A DNA stretch of 64,000 nt from Paragordius varius (taxonomy: Eukaryota; Nematomorpha): contig OZ176050.1 of NCBI GenBank assembly GCA_964247055.1, forward strand, positions 13,082,001 through 13,146,000, written 5' to 3'. The notes below the pieces were generated by a model, which saw only the letters and a program-made list of their open reading frames with translations, searched no databases and was not told where the DNA came from. Each line of letters begins with the position of its first letter. Position 1 is the stretch's first letter. The translations under genes were made by a program, and so were the position numbers. Shown here piece by piece: positions 1 to 10,281 of the stretch.

Positions 1-189
1 AATTCAAAATATGTAACATATTTTAAATGATGAAGAATTATCTCATTGTTGGAAATATATGGTTGAATGAATTTTAGTTCAAAAATTATCAAATGCTGAA
101 AATACAGGGATTGTATGAAACACCAAAATATTAGGATGTATATATTGATTTTTGAATTTATAAAAATGATTTTTAGGAATATAGGGTAT

Positions 190-3175
190 AATGTTGAAAA
201 TATCTAACTGTTTGTATAAAAAGTATGATTGATTGTTGGAAATGTATGGCTGATTGTTGGTAATGTAGGGCTGATTGTTGAAATTTCTGGGAAAGTATGA
301 CTGATTGATGATGTGAATTATTGTTGGAAGGTATCAGTGATTGTTGAAAATGTATGGTTAATTATTTTAAAGTAGAGTTGATAGTTTAAAAGTATGGTTG
401 ATTATGGGAAATATGTATAATTATTGAAATAATGGTTGATTGTTGAAAATGTATGGTTCATTGTTGGATAATAGGTTTGATTGTGGGAAAGTATATGTTG
501 TTGGCTATGCATGGCTGATTTGGGAATGTATGGTTGATTGTTTCAAAGTAGGTTGATAGTTGAAAAGTATGGATGATTGTGGGAAATATGGCTGATTGTT
601 GGGAATCTATGGTTGGAAATGTAAGATTTATGACTGGGAAAGTATAGCAAATTGTTGAAATGTATGGATAATTATTTGAATGTAAGGCTCATTGTTAATA
701 ATGTATAGCTAATTGTTGGAAATGTATGGTTGATAGTTGCGAAAAAATGGCTGATTGTTGGAAATGTATGGTTGATTGTTGGAAATGTATGGTTGATTGT
801 TGAAAATGTTTGATTGTCGGGAAAGTATGAATAAATGTGAAAATTTAAGGTTGATTGTTGGGAAAGTATGGCTGATTGTTGGAAATGTATAGTTGATTGT
901 TTCAAAGTAGGGTTGATATTTGAAAAGTAAGAATGATTGTGGGAAAGTATGGTTGATGGTTTAAAAGTATGGTTGATTGATGGGAAAGTATAACTAATTG
1001 TTGATAATTTCGGGTTGATTGTTGGGGAAGTATGGTGGATGGGTGGAAAGTATGGTTGATTGTTGGGAAAGTATGGTTGATGGTTAGGTATAGTTGATAT
1101 TTGGGAAAGTTTGGCTGATTGTTGAAAATCTATGGCTGATTGTTTGGAAAATACGACTGATTGTTGAAAATGTGTGGTTTATTGTTGGTTAAGTATGATT
1201 GATGGTTGGAAAGTATGGTTGATATTTGGGAAAATTTGGCTGATTGTTGAAAGTTGATTGTTGGGAAAATATGATTAATTGTTGAAAATTTTGGGTTGAT
1301 TGTTGGGAAAGTGTGACAGAATGGCTGATTGTTGAAAATGGGTGGTTGATTGTTGAGAATTTATGGTTGATTGTTGGGAAAGTATGACTGATTGTTGGAA
1401 ATGTGTGGTTGTTGCGAAAGTATGGTAGATGGGTGGAAATGGTTGATGGTTCGGAAGGTATAGCAGATTGTTGAAAATGTGTGGTGGTTTGTTGGGAAAG
1501 TATGGTTGATTGTTGGAAATGTATGACTCATTGTTGAAAATGTGTGGTTGATTGTTAAGAAAGTATGGTGGATGGGTGGAAAGTTTGGTTGATTTTTGGG
1601 AAGGTTTCGCTGATTGTTGAAAATGTGTGGTTGATAGTTCGGAAAGTATGGTTGGTGAAAAGTATGACAGATTGTTGAAAATGTGTGGTTGATTGTTGGG
1701 AAAATATGATAATTATTGATAATTTCGGGTTGATTGTTGAAGAAGTATGGTGGATGGATGGATATGGTTGATTGTTGGGAAAGTATGACTGATTGTTGTA
1801 AATGTGTTGTGGATTGTTGGAAAAGTATATTTGATTGTTAAAAATGTATGGTTGATTGTTGGGAAAGTATGGCTGATTGTTGAAATATGGATAATTATTT
1901 GAATGTAAAGCTCATTGTTGATAATGTATAGCTAATTGTTGGAAATGTATGGTTGATTGTTGGAAAAATTTGACTGATTGTTGAAAATGTGTGGTGAATA
2001 GTTGCGAAAAAATGGCTGATTGTTGAATATGTATGGTTGATTGTTGGAAATGTATGGTTGATTGTCGGGAAAGTATAAATAAATGTGGAAATTTAATGTT
2101 GATTGTTGGGAGAGTATGGCTGATTGTTGGAAATGTATAGTTGATTGTTTCAAAGTAGGGTTGATATTTGAAAAGTAAGAATGATTGTGGGAAAGTATGG
2201 CTGATTGTTGGTAATGCATTGGTGATTTTTGGAAATGTATGGTTGATTGTTGGGAAAGTATGGCTGATTGTTGAAAATGTGTGGTTGATTGTTAGGAAAG
2301 TATGAGTAATTGTTGAATTATGGTTGATTGTTGGGAAAGTATGGTGGATGTGTGGAAAGTATGGCTGATTGTAAGGAAAGTATTACTGATTGTTGAAAAT
2401 GTATGGTTGATTGTTGGGAGTATGGTTGATGGTTGGAAAGTATGGTTTATATTTGGGAATGTTTGGCTGATTGTTAAAAATGGTGGTTGATTGTTGTGAA
2501 ATTATGGTGTATGGTTTAAAGTTATGGTTGATTGTTGGGAAAGTATGACTGATTGTTGAAAATGTGTGGTTGATTCTTGGGAAAGTATGGTGGATGGGTA
2601 GAAAGTATGGGTGATTGTTGGGAAGGTATGGCTGATTGTTGAAAACGTGTGGTTGATTGTTGGGAAAGTATGACTAATTGTTGAATTATGGTTGATTGTT
2701 GGGAAAGTATGGTGGATGGGTGGAAAGTATGATTGATTGTTGAAAATGTGTGGTTGATTGTTAGGAAAATATGGTTAATTGTTGGGAAGGTATAACTGAT
2801 TGTTAAAATTTCCGGTTGATTGTTGTTAAAGTATGGTTGAATGTTGAAAATTTATGGTTGATTATTATGAAAGTATGGTTGGGAAACGGTTGATTGTTGG
2901 GAAAGTATGTCTGATTCTTAAAAATCTATGGTTGATTGTTAGAAAATATGGTTAATTGTTGGGAAGGTATGACTGATTGTTAAAATTTGCGGAGGATTGT
3001 TGGGACAGTATGGTTGATAATTGGAAATCTATGGTTGATTGTTGGTAGAATATGACGATTGTTGAAAATGTGTGATTGATTGTTGGGAAAGTATGGTTGA
3101 TTGTTGAAAATGTGTGGTTGATTGTTGGGAAAGTATGGTTGATGGTGGAAAGTAAGGTTCATGTGGGTGATTGTC
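190..3175. repeat. 21-bp minisatellite array, left block
   Basis: A long tandem array of a 21-base unit, roughly TATGGTTGATTGTTGGGAAAG, with variants ending GGAAATG or GAAAATG and with GGT/GGC alternation. By eye there are well over a hundred units, interrupted by short indels. Because 21 is a multiple of three, the minus strand reads as open frames with a seven-residue period (Asn-Asn-Gln-Pro-Tyr type repeats). These look like by-products and not genes: the period drifts with each indel and no start or splice context is conserved. The array continues in weaker form beyond the Penelope-like fragment. Confidence 0.9.
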
Positions 3176-3773
3176 GGAAATATCTCAAACATCAGAAATC
3201 GTAACCATATTACTTGATCAAGGTTATAAAAAGCATTGGATAACAGATTCAATAAACAATATATTAAACCCAAGAGAAAAACAAAATCCGCCCGAAAAAT
3301 GTATTTGCCTGACTTATAACAATACATCCAAAAAAGTTAACAATATTATTACAAAAAAGGATGTACGTGTTTATTACAAACCACCAAAGAATTTATTAAG
3401 TTTGTTAAGACCACGCCGAGAACCAAAAAACGAATGTACAGTCTACCACAAAAGATGTAATGATTGTCCAGCACACTATATTGGACAATCTAAACGCCCT
3501 ATAAATATTAGAGAAAAAGAACACAACAGAAAAGGTTCGGCCATCTACGACCATTGCAACAATACAGGTCACACCTTCGGCCCAGCATCCATTGTAGCAC
3601 AAGCCGATAAATTGTCCGATAGGTTGATTTTGGAGGCTTGTTTTATCCATTCAAACAGTATACACCTCATCAACAGAAGAGAAGAAAGGAAAGATCTTAA
3701 CAAAGTCACAAAAGACTTCCTAAAAGAAACAGACTATTTCAAAATATTTACCACACCAAAGAAAAAACAATAA
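3171..3773 (+). mobile_element. Penelope-like element, C-terminal GIY-YIG endonuclease fragment
   Basis: An open frame of about 200 codons ends at a TAA. The first 80 residues resemble the thumb/linker that follows the Penelope-like reverse transcriptase (ITKKDVRVYYKPPKNLLSLL). A GIY-YIG type nuclease core follows: a Cys-x-Val-Tyr strand, the HYIGQSKRPINIREKEHN segment carrying the YIG half and the catalytic Arg region, then HCNNTGHTF and a conserved Glu in LILEACFI. The paired cysteines before the YIG strand are typical of Penelope-like nucleases. The reverse transcriptase itself is not present upstream; the sequence runs straight into minisatellite. This is therefore a 5'-truncated retroelement copy. 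A host GIY-YIG protein is less likely given the linker and the setting. Confidence 0.78.
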
Positions 3774-3959
3774 CACATGCACACCACTTTGCATTTTTAT
3801 GTTACTATAATTTATAATTATATTTTTCAAATTTTGTTTTAATTAATCTTATTATTATTTTCTTTTATTTTAGTTAATCCATTGAAAAAGATACTCTCAT
3901 GTATCGAAAATTTTGGATATAGTTTGAATTCAATAAATTTTACGAGAATACAAATTATT

Positions 3960-4200
3960 ATTTTAACAATGACTGAATCTTGGGAAAAATTACTAAAAAT
4001 GTATGTTTGATTGTTGGCATATGGTTAATTGTTGGAAATGTATGGATTGTTATAATATGGTTAATTTTTGGAAATGTATACATGACTGTTAGAAATAAAT
4101 GCTGAATTTTGGAAATGTATGGTTAATTGTTGGCAACAACAAAATATGACAAATGACTTATTTTGATTTTGGAATTATATGGATGATTGTTGAAAACCTA
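3960..4200. repeat. 21-bp minisatellite, right block (degenerate)
   Basis: The same TGATTGTTGGAAATGTATGGT-type words reappear after the Penelope-like fragment, with more indels than in the left block. The fragment is therefore enclosed by the same minisatellite on both sides. Confidence 0.75.
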
Positions 4201-4723
4201 TCAGAAAAACATTGATTCTGTGCATATGAAATCAAATTTTTCAGTGGAAGATGCCATCTTTAAGTTTTGGAATCCAATATGATTGAATATGTTATATATT
4301 TTTCAATTTTAAATGTTAAATTTTTGTGTGAATTAATTTGAAACGTAATAAAATAGGAACCTTCAAGCGGACATTCAATTATTTTCTGCATTTAATGCAA
4401 AGAACCTTGTCTGAAATAATACCAATCAAAAATAAATAAAAGATAAAGGCTAAGCATTTTGGAATAGAAGACATGTCTCCCAAAATATTGCATATATCCA
4501 ACTTTTTTTATTTTGTCAACGGTCGTACATTGACTATTAAAATTCAATAAATTATTAATCTTATATATATGAACATCAAATATACAATATTGAGTAATAT
4601 TTATTTAATATTTTTTGAAGATTATTTATAGAAACGAAATATTTACAATTCAATAAAATATTGAAAAATTCCAATTAATTCAATCAATATATTCATTAAT
4701 GTGGGCCACATTAGTCAAAAAAT
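4201..4723. other. Gene-free spacer downstream of MOCS2
   Basis: AT-rich sequence with no coding frame, RNA gene or clear repeat that I can see. It includes possible minus-strand polyadenylation signals (TTTATT on the plus strand near 4600-4660) that would serve the MOCS2 transcript. Confidence 0.5.
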
Positions 4724-5398
4724 CTAGCTATTTGGTTTCCATCTATAGATAATAGGAAAAAGTTTATCGCCACACTCCACATCATCTGGTGTGATATTAA
4801 AATATTCCTTTTTCCAGATGCAAACTTTAGCTTTAAGTTCATCAATTATCAGATTAAGGAGTTCAGAAGATCCAGTTCGACGGGGAGTAGAAACAGCTAC
4901 TAATATACTAGGTTCATTTTTATCTGTGTACACATCACCTATTCTATGTACAAGTGCGACATTACATACATTGTTGGTATGTAAATTATCCGCAACTTTA
5001 TAGTTATCATATAATTTTTGAGCATTTTTAGCAATATCATACATTTGTTTAAGAGCCATTGGCACATAAGCTTCATAATACAGACGAAAACATGTCCAAT
5101 TTCTCATATTTCTATTCGGAATTATGTACCTATTTATCATATCTTTTATATGTGTACAATTAATATTAGACATGTTGGATGTTTCATTGCAACAAGGGCA
5201 AATAATGTTATTTTTGATAGATATTTGAGATGTGGATATTACATCCGCCCTCGGATAGCCCAAAAACACAAATTGCGCACCACACGTAGGTGTGTTAAGT
5301 AATGCCAAAGTTTGATTAACATTAATAGGGTGAGAGGTTAATTTGATATAAATGTTATCTTTAAAAATTAAATCTTCGCTCTGACAATCGTCATTCAT
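4724..5398 (-). CDS. MOCS2B: Molybdopterin synthase catalytic (large, MoaE-like) subunit
   Basis: This protein converts precursor Z to molybdopterin together with the small subunit, in the cytosol. The family signature is clear: YYEAYVPMALKQM, then a strand with VALVHRIGDV (the His-Arg-x-Gly of MoaE), then ILVAVSTPRR with the Ser/Arg of the active site, and finally LKAKVCIWKKEYF, where the Lys-Lys is the catalytic lysine region. An N-terminal TPTCGAQFVFLGYPR matches the MoaE start. An insert of about 60 residues with four cysteines (ICPCCNETSNMSNINC) sits before YYEAYVP and is unusual. I start it at the ATG at 5398-5396, which overlaps the stop of the upstream frame in the string ATGAATGA; in-frame ATGs also lie up to 5416. 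No intron is needed. It is probably translated by reinitiation from the shared MOCS2 mRNA, as vertebrate MOCS2 also uses overlapping frames. Confidence 0.9.
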   Translation of the reverse strand: MNDDCQSEDLIFKDNIYIKLTSHPINVNQTLALLNTPTCGAQFVFLGYPRADVISTSQISIKNNIICPCCNETSNMSNINCTHIKDMINRYIIPNRNMRNWTCFRLYYEAYVPMALKQMYDIAKNAQKLYDNYKVADNLHTNNVCNVALVHRIGDVYTDKNEPSILVAVSTPRRTGSSELLNLIIDELKAKVCIWKKEYFNITPDDVECGDKLFPIIYRWKPNS

Positions 5399-6068
5399 CA
5401 TCTTCATTATGTTCATCCACTAAATGATTCAAACTAATTTGATTTCCAGGTTTATTAAATGGAGTAACCTTATTCTCAAGTGTATTAGGTTCATTTATTT
5501 CAGTTTCCTCGGATAATAAAATACTAGAGGGTATAATTTTATTTTGTCGTCTGCTGCTACTTGTATATGAGCCTTTCTTAAAAATGATCGGCTTTTTAGC
5601 ATTGTTATTAGGGAAATCTTTTATAATGTTATCAAAATCATCAATAACGGAATCTATTTGTTTTTCCCGCAAACTTTGAATCAAAGCATTAGCCGCTCTG
5701 GTATTTTGCTCATTACTCATTTCATCAATGTTGGATAAATCATATTTGACGCTAATGGATTTAGATACGGAATAGTTAATTATGTCTTCAGTTATGGCGG
5801 CCTCATCAACATAATGATTCTCTTGTGAATTTAACACATTTTCTGTTTCTATGGTATCTTCATCAGGTTGTTTACGTTTTTTAAGTATGGGTTTGAGATT
5901 TACATTGGGTTCGGATGTTAATATGGCTGGTATTTCTATTTCATCATCACTCAAAAATTCTTTATCAAGGGTATTTTTGCTAAGATTTTCATTAATAAGA
6001 TTTCCAAAAATATTATGGCAACGGTTTGTAAAAGCTTCTTTATCCCAAACATTGGAAGTTGAATCCAT
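5391..6068 (-). CDS. Unknown acidic protein encoded between MOCS2A and MOCS2B
   Basis: A 225-codon intronless frame that I do not recognise. It is rich in Asp, Glu, Asn and Ser with short basic stretches (NLKPILKKRKQPDED, KKPIIFKKGSY, SSSRRQNK). It looks largely disordered and perhaps nuclear, with no signal peptide or membrane segment. One helix-prone stretch, NTRAANALIQSLREKQIDSV, may be its structured core. Its ATG lies 10 bases after the MOCS2A stop, and its TGA overlaps the MOCS2B start by 8 bases. It is thus packed between the two subunits on what must be one transcript unless a hidden promoter exists. It could be a fast-evolving host protein trapped in the unit. The long frame with ordinary codon use argues against chance. 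Confidence 0.65.
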   Translation of the reverse strand: MDSTSNVWDKEAFTNRCHNIFGNLINENLSKNTLDKEFLSDDEIEIPAILTSEPNVNLKPILKKRKQPDEDTIETENVLNSQENHYVDEAAITEDIINYSVSKSISVKYDLSNIDEMSNEQNTRAANALIQSLREKQIDSVIDDFDNIIKDFPNNNAKKPIIFKKGSYTSSSRRQNKIIPSSILLSEETEINEPNTLENKVTPFNKPGNQISLNHLVDEHNEDDE

Positions 6069-6078
6069 AATTTATTAA

Positions 6079-6369
6079 CTATCCACCACCGACTGGAGGT
6101 ATTAATGCGATTTCATCATTATCGGATATGGTGAACAAATTATCGGTGTGAGATTCCAAGTAATTTTGATTGTGCACAATTAGAAATGTGTAATCAGACA
6201 AACACGGAAAATTTGCGTATAAAATTGATTTTAATTCAGCTAAAAATTACTAATTTTAGGTACTATATCGTATCCGTGAAGGTATTGTTAATTCTAACCC
6301 ACTCCCAATAATTTCTTTGATGTTTGCAAAAGTTAAAATATTAACATGAACAAATTTAACATCTGACAT
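6079..6369 (-). CDS. MOCS2A: Molybdopterin synthase sulfur carrier (small, MoaD-like) subunit
   Basis: This is the ubiquitin-fold sulfur carrier that donates sulfur to molybdopterin through its C-terminal Gly-Gly. Exon 1 (6369-6264) reads MSDVKFVHVNILTFANIKE; exon 2 (6239-6079) ends DEIALIPPVGGG, the classic MoaD tail with an extra Gly. Joining across a 24-base GT-AG intron (6263-6240) gives 88 residues, the same length as human MOCS2A. Reading through the intron gives an immediate stop, so splicing is required. The start codon is the first in-frame ATG, 56 bases from the ATOX1 start on the other strand. Confidence 0.9.
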
Positions 6370-6425
6370 ATATATGTGGTGCGTTTTTAAGTTAGTCAGT
6401 TATACGTACCTGTAAAAAGGTAACA
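6370..6425. promoter_or_regulatory. Shared spacer between divergent MOCS2 and ATOX1
   Basis: Only 56 bases separate the two start codons. The region must hold both 5' UTRs and any core promoter, or the mRNAs get their 5' ends elsewhere, for example by spliced-leader addition. No TATA box like the one at 22449 is evident; there is an ATATATAT run next to the MOCS2A start. Confidence 0.5.
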
Positions 6426-6687
6426 ATGCCGGTATTTTTTGATTTTAAATATTTAGGTTTACAAATTTAAGGTAGATATGACATGTCAAGGATGTGTTAA
6501 TCCGATTCGGAATGTTTTGTTAAAGCTTGAAAGTAAATTCATAATTACATTATAATCGTAAGATATTAAGGAACAAGATATTCAAATCAATTTAAACGAC
6601 AAAACTGTTACGGTTAAAACTGATCTTTCACAGGATGTTGTGCGCAATCAAATCGCAAAAACAGGGAAAACACCCATATCTCTATGA
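6426..6687 (+). CDS. ATOX1: Copper chaperone ATOX1 homolog
   Basis: A cytosolic copper carrier that hands Cu(I) to P-type ATPases in the secretory pathway. Three exons are inferred: 6426-6431 (ATGCCG), 6457-6532 and 6563-6687, joined across GT-AG introns of 25 and 30 bases. The product is 68 residues, exactly the human ATOX1 length. It begins MPVYKFKVDMTCQGC, which contains the M-T-C-x-x-C copper site, and ends KTGKTPISL, matching the conserved KTGKT loop. The reading frame is closed without both introns. A polyadenylation signal AATAAA lies at about 6743, between this gene and the convergent GID8 stop. The larger CCS protein is excluded because no SOD-like domain follows. Confidence 0.9.
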
Positions 6688-6775
6688 AAATATCTCAATG
6701 TTTCTTATAATATCGGCATTATTACAATACACCAAAATAGCAAATAAATTATTAATTTATTTATAAATCTTAATT

Positions 6776-9700
6776 TTATTTTTGTTTTGTATCTTGGTTA
6801 TTTGTGGCCATATTTATGGGAACCGAAATAATTCCATCTGATATATCCGTCATTCTAGGGAAGGATATTTTCTTGGATATCAAATCAGTTTGACACCATA
6901 ATAAAAATTTAAGGATGTGACTCAAACTAGATTCTTCTTTGTCGTAATGTGAAAATTGGGCTGGCGTTGAATTTGAGGCTATTAAGTTTATATAAAATCT
7001 TAAAAAATATTCAAAGTTCATAAAACTCACTGTTTTTATAATATTAATTTTAGGAGATATGTTTAAACTTGTTAAAAATAAAAATATTTGCCTAATTTCT
7101 TAATAGGTCATTTTTAAGATAATTATTTATTTTAACCATTACAATATGAGAAAAAACTTTTAAATATCTCAATAATTATATTGATCAAATATTAAAAATT
7201 GAAAATATTAAAACATAAAAACTAAAGGATAAAATTGTTTTATAAGTACAGCCATAATTTTTAACCCATTTATTATAAAATGTATAATTGAGTCTTTAAC
7301 CAATTTACATCTTTATTCCATATTTTGCAACCGAAACATTTGGTTATTCTAAAATAAATCGAGGTTTAAAGGAAGTAGTTGTCTTTATACAATATTTGTT
7401 TCATTTAGTTTTGATAAGTTTTATATATGTAATTTTAGCTTAAAAAAAATTTTTAATATAAAAAATACCGGAATTTTGAATAGCAGTATTTAGGGTTGTG
7501 TTTGGGATTAAGGGTGCCGTTGATTCAAGCAAGGGGGTAGGCGGTGTTTCAAAACTCGAAATCGCATGTACAATGTTACTTGCAATCTGGGAATAGAATG
7601 GAAATTTTAAAATATTTTTAACAATAAAATATTGTTAAAATGGCTGTTATTCCAATTAAATTTATTTCATCTTAGATTGGACAGTATTATCATTTAAAGT
7701 TTTTTTGAAAAATAATAAAGAAGATACTTGTCCTAAAATTAATATAATTAAGCATTACGTGTGTGTATGAAATGTTTAATGACATTTTTGACTTATTAGT
7801 AGCGTTTATTATTTCCGAATTCGTTTGAAAACATATCAAAGAAAAATGGAAATTCAAAAAAGTTAACATTATATATACATAATGTCTAAGCCTAAATGGA
7901 GTTCACTACGAATATTTGCAATATAATGTTATAAATAAGTTCTAATAATTATTATGTCTTAAATTTACAATCTTATAAGATATACCATAAATAAAGGGTT
8001 CGATTGAAAACACCAACCGATTTTATCGTGAATATTCCTCTATATTATCAAATTATATTTCTATTCATTCTAAATCGAATGAAATCAAATACTCATGTTT
8101 TACAGTACTTATACAATCATTCCTTAGATTTTAAGTTAAAGGAATGCTATATGGCCTTAACAATCTTTTATACTTTTTTAACGTAATGTTTTAATAAAAT
8201 ATGTAATACAGTTTAACACTCGGGTGGATATATTTTTTGTTTTTGTATTAACACTGTCAACCATAGATAGCAAATATTTTTTAAAAATAAAAAATATAGC
8301 AAAATGATTATGTCTTTGATTGTGTTCCTTTTTTTATTATTAGGGTAAAATAGATAATCTATTAGTAATTTAAATACTTCTTATCATTTGAAAACATTTT
8401 TTTACCATTTCTCCTACATCTGTTAAAGGCTATCAAAAACAAATCTTATAAATCATTTAATATAGGAATGTTTTATTATTGCAATTATAATACAGCCAAA
8501 ATTGATGAATGATTTAATTAGAGTAAGTTTTCGATTACTACAAGTAATCTATCTTTGTCAAACGTAAAAAACAAAATTAAAAACAAAAGATAAAAACTTT
8601 TTGTCTATGATTATGGTGCAACAATTGACCAAAGGGACATTTGTCTGGATCATCGAAAGCCATGAGAGCCAACGTTTTTTCCACCTGATCCATCATATGG
8701 GCATTGAGTTCGCCATATTCAGCCAAATTATTTTGGGCAAATAGAAGGGCTTCCTCAATCTTACGATTCCGGATTAATTCAATCAATTGTTGTTGCTAAA
8801 AAATGGATGAAAAACAATTACGATATTTTTTAAACTTAAATGTAAAATTGTAACTAACATGCCGACTTTTAGTTGGGATTTGTTTTAAAAGAAACTCTGA
8901 TTTTTACTTTAAACTTTACTGTATATAGCTAATTTAATGATCTGTTGCGAAAATTTTATAACTTAGTCTACAATATTAAAACATCAATAATTTATAACCA
9001 ATCCAATCTTTCAAAATGACAAAAATATTAAAAAAGAGGTATTCACTTGTAATTCAAAATAGAGATTTCGATGGTTATCAAACAGTTCAGGGTAATGTTC
9101 ATTTATCCATTCCACAGCCTGTGGAATATTACCAGATTCAATAAGAGTGCGTATTTCTAATTTCTCTTCCAAACATTTTATATCAACGTCTGGTACAAGT
9201 CCGGATTCTTCAACAAAAGATTCGGCTGCATCTTTGTAACCCTCTGAAATGAAATAATAAATTTAATTTGAGTTTTAGGTGTGATAAATTAATTGCTATA
9301 AACGATGGGTGTCTAACATGCCGCAAAAATTTAATTGTTATATACAGAATCAAAATTCTAACTCTACAAAAATATTTTTTATCAAACATAATTAAATTCA
9401 AATTTAAAATTAATACTATTATTAATATTCCCTTTGAAATATTATTTTGAATATTATACTTATTCTCAAAAATTGGCTTTACATCATTGATTGTTAGATA
9501 AATGGTCATTTAGTTTGGTTGTTAAATAATTATTATCACATTTTATCCTTTCATTGGATATAAAGTAATATGGGTTTTAAAGGGCAAAAATTGATATTTG
9601 CAAGATATTTAGACAAAAATGCGGCCCTCTAAGCCATTTATGTTGGTGATCCCTATTATAAACTACATTAAACTAACAATTAAAATACAAGTCCCTTTTT

Positions 9701-10207
9701 ACGGCTAAATTTTCTATCTAAAATCACGGAATCAAATAGTACCGATTACAATTCAAGGAAATATTTGATGGTGTCGTATATTTAGATTGATTTTTGTAAA
9801 TTAACTTTTTTTGGAGTTTATGGAAAAGTAGATAATACAACCATGTATATTTTTTGTAAAACGATCACATATCTTCTAATTTCGATAAAAAACGAAATAT
9901 TGGAAATTAAGAACGGAATGTGAACCTAACATAAACTTTAAAATGTCTTTAGAAAACTAAATATATATGCAAAAAATTTATATTATTGATATCAACTTAT
10001 TAGGTGTAGATAAAAAATCAAAAAATTATTGGTCCTTTAATTTTTATACATAAGCTAATTACCTTTAATAAAATAATCCATGATAAGTTTATTCATATCT
10101 TTCCGCAAAATTTTGTAATCTTTCATGATGGATTGAACCCATTCCTCCCCATTTATATCATCGGATGATTTGTCTTTGGTTTGAACTACTGATGTAGGAA
10201 CGCTCAT
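6776..10207 (-). CDS. GID8: GID8 homolog, CTLH/GID ubiquitin ligase subunit
   Basis: A scaffold subunit of the CTLH (GID) E3 ubiquitin ligase, with LisH, CTLH and CRA domains. Exons: 10207-10063 (MSVPTSVV..., LisH helix KDMNKLIMDYFIK), 9243-9047 (EGYKDAAESFVEESGL, then the CTLH part EWINEHYPELFDNHRNLYFELQ), 8795-8598 (QQQLIELIRNRKIEEALLFA and EKTLALMAFDDPDKCPFGQLL) and a last exon ending at 6776 (ILKFLLWCQTDL, FPRMTDISDGII). Each block aligns to human GID8 in order. The first three junctions keep phase. The junction between exon 3 (phase 0) and exon 4 (phase 1 or 2 acceptors near 7027) does not fit, so a small exon of a few residues may lie in the 1.5-kb intron. The tail after DGIISVP is slightly longer than in human. 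Intron 1 contains the end of a hAT-like repeat (about 9600-9655). Confidence 0.9.
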
Positions 10208-10281
10208 ATGACGGATTAAAAATCCGATGTTTGATTGAATGTACCCTTATTCAGTTGTTTTGCGATTTTGAATTTTTTTAC
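10208..10281. promoter_or_regulatory. Divergent spacer between GID8 and ASH2 with small palindrome
   Basis: The two apparent starts are 74 bases apart. The spacer holds a perfect 6-base inverted repeat, CGGATT-aaa-AATCCG (10212-10226), immediately upstream of GID8. It also holds a pyrimidine-rich run ending ATGCAAG at 10288 that looks like a splice acceptor for ASH2. It may be a bidirectional promoter, or a trans-splicing acceptor site. Confidence 0.45.

Noticed and set aside
190-3175. CRISPR-like appearance of regular repeats
   Set aside because: The units are head to tail with no unique spacers, and the genome is eukaryotic.
672-3327. Long minus-strand open frames with repeated Asn-Asn-Gln peptides
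   Set aside because: They are the 21-bp minisatellite read in frame; the unit length is a multiple of three, and frames shift with each indel.
3405-3650. Minus-strand frame opposite the GIY-YIG fragment
   Set aside because: Shadow of the plus-strand Penelope-like frame; no domain of its own.
6426-6687. CCS (copper chaperone for superoxide dismutase) instead of ATOX1
   Set aside because: The product is complete at 68 residues, ends in the ATOX1 KTGKT tail, and no SOD-like domain follows.
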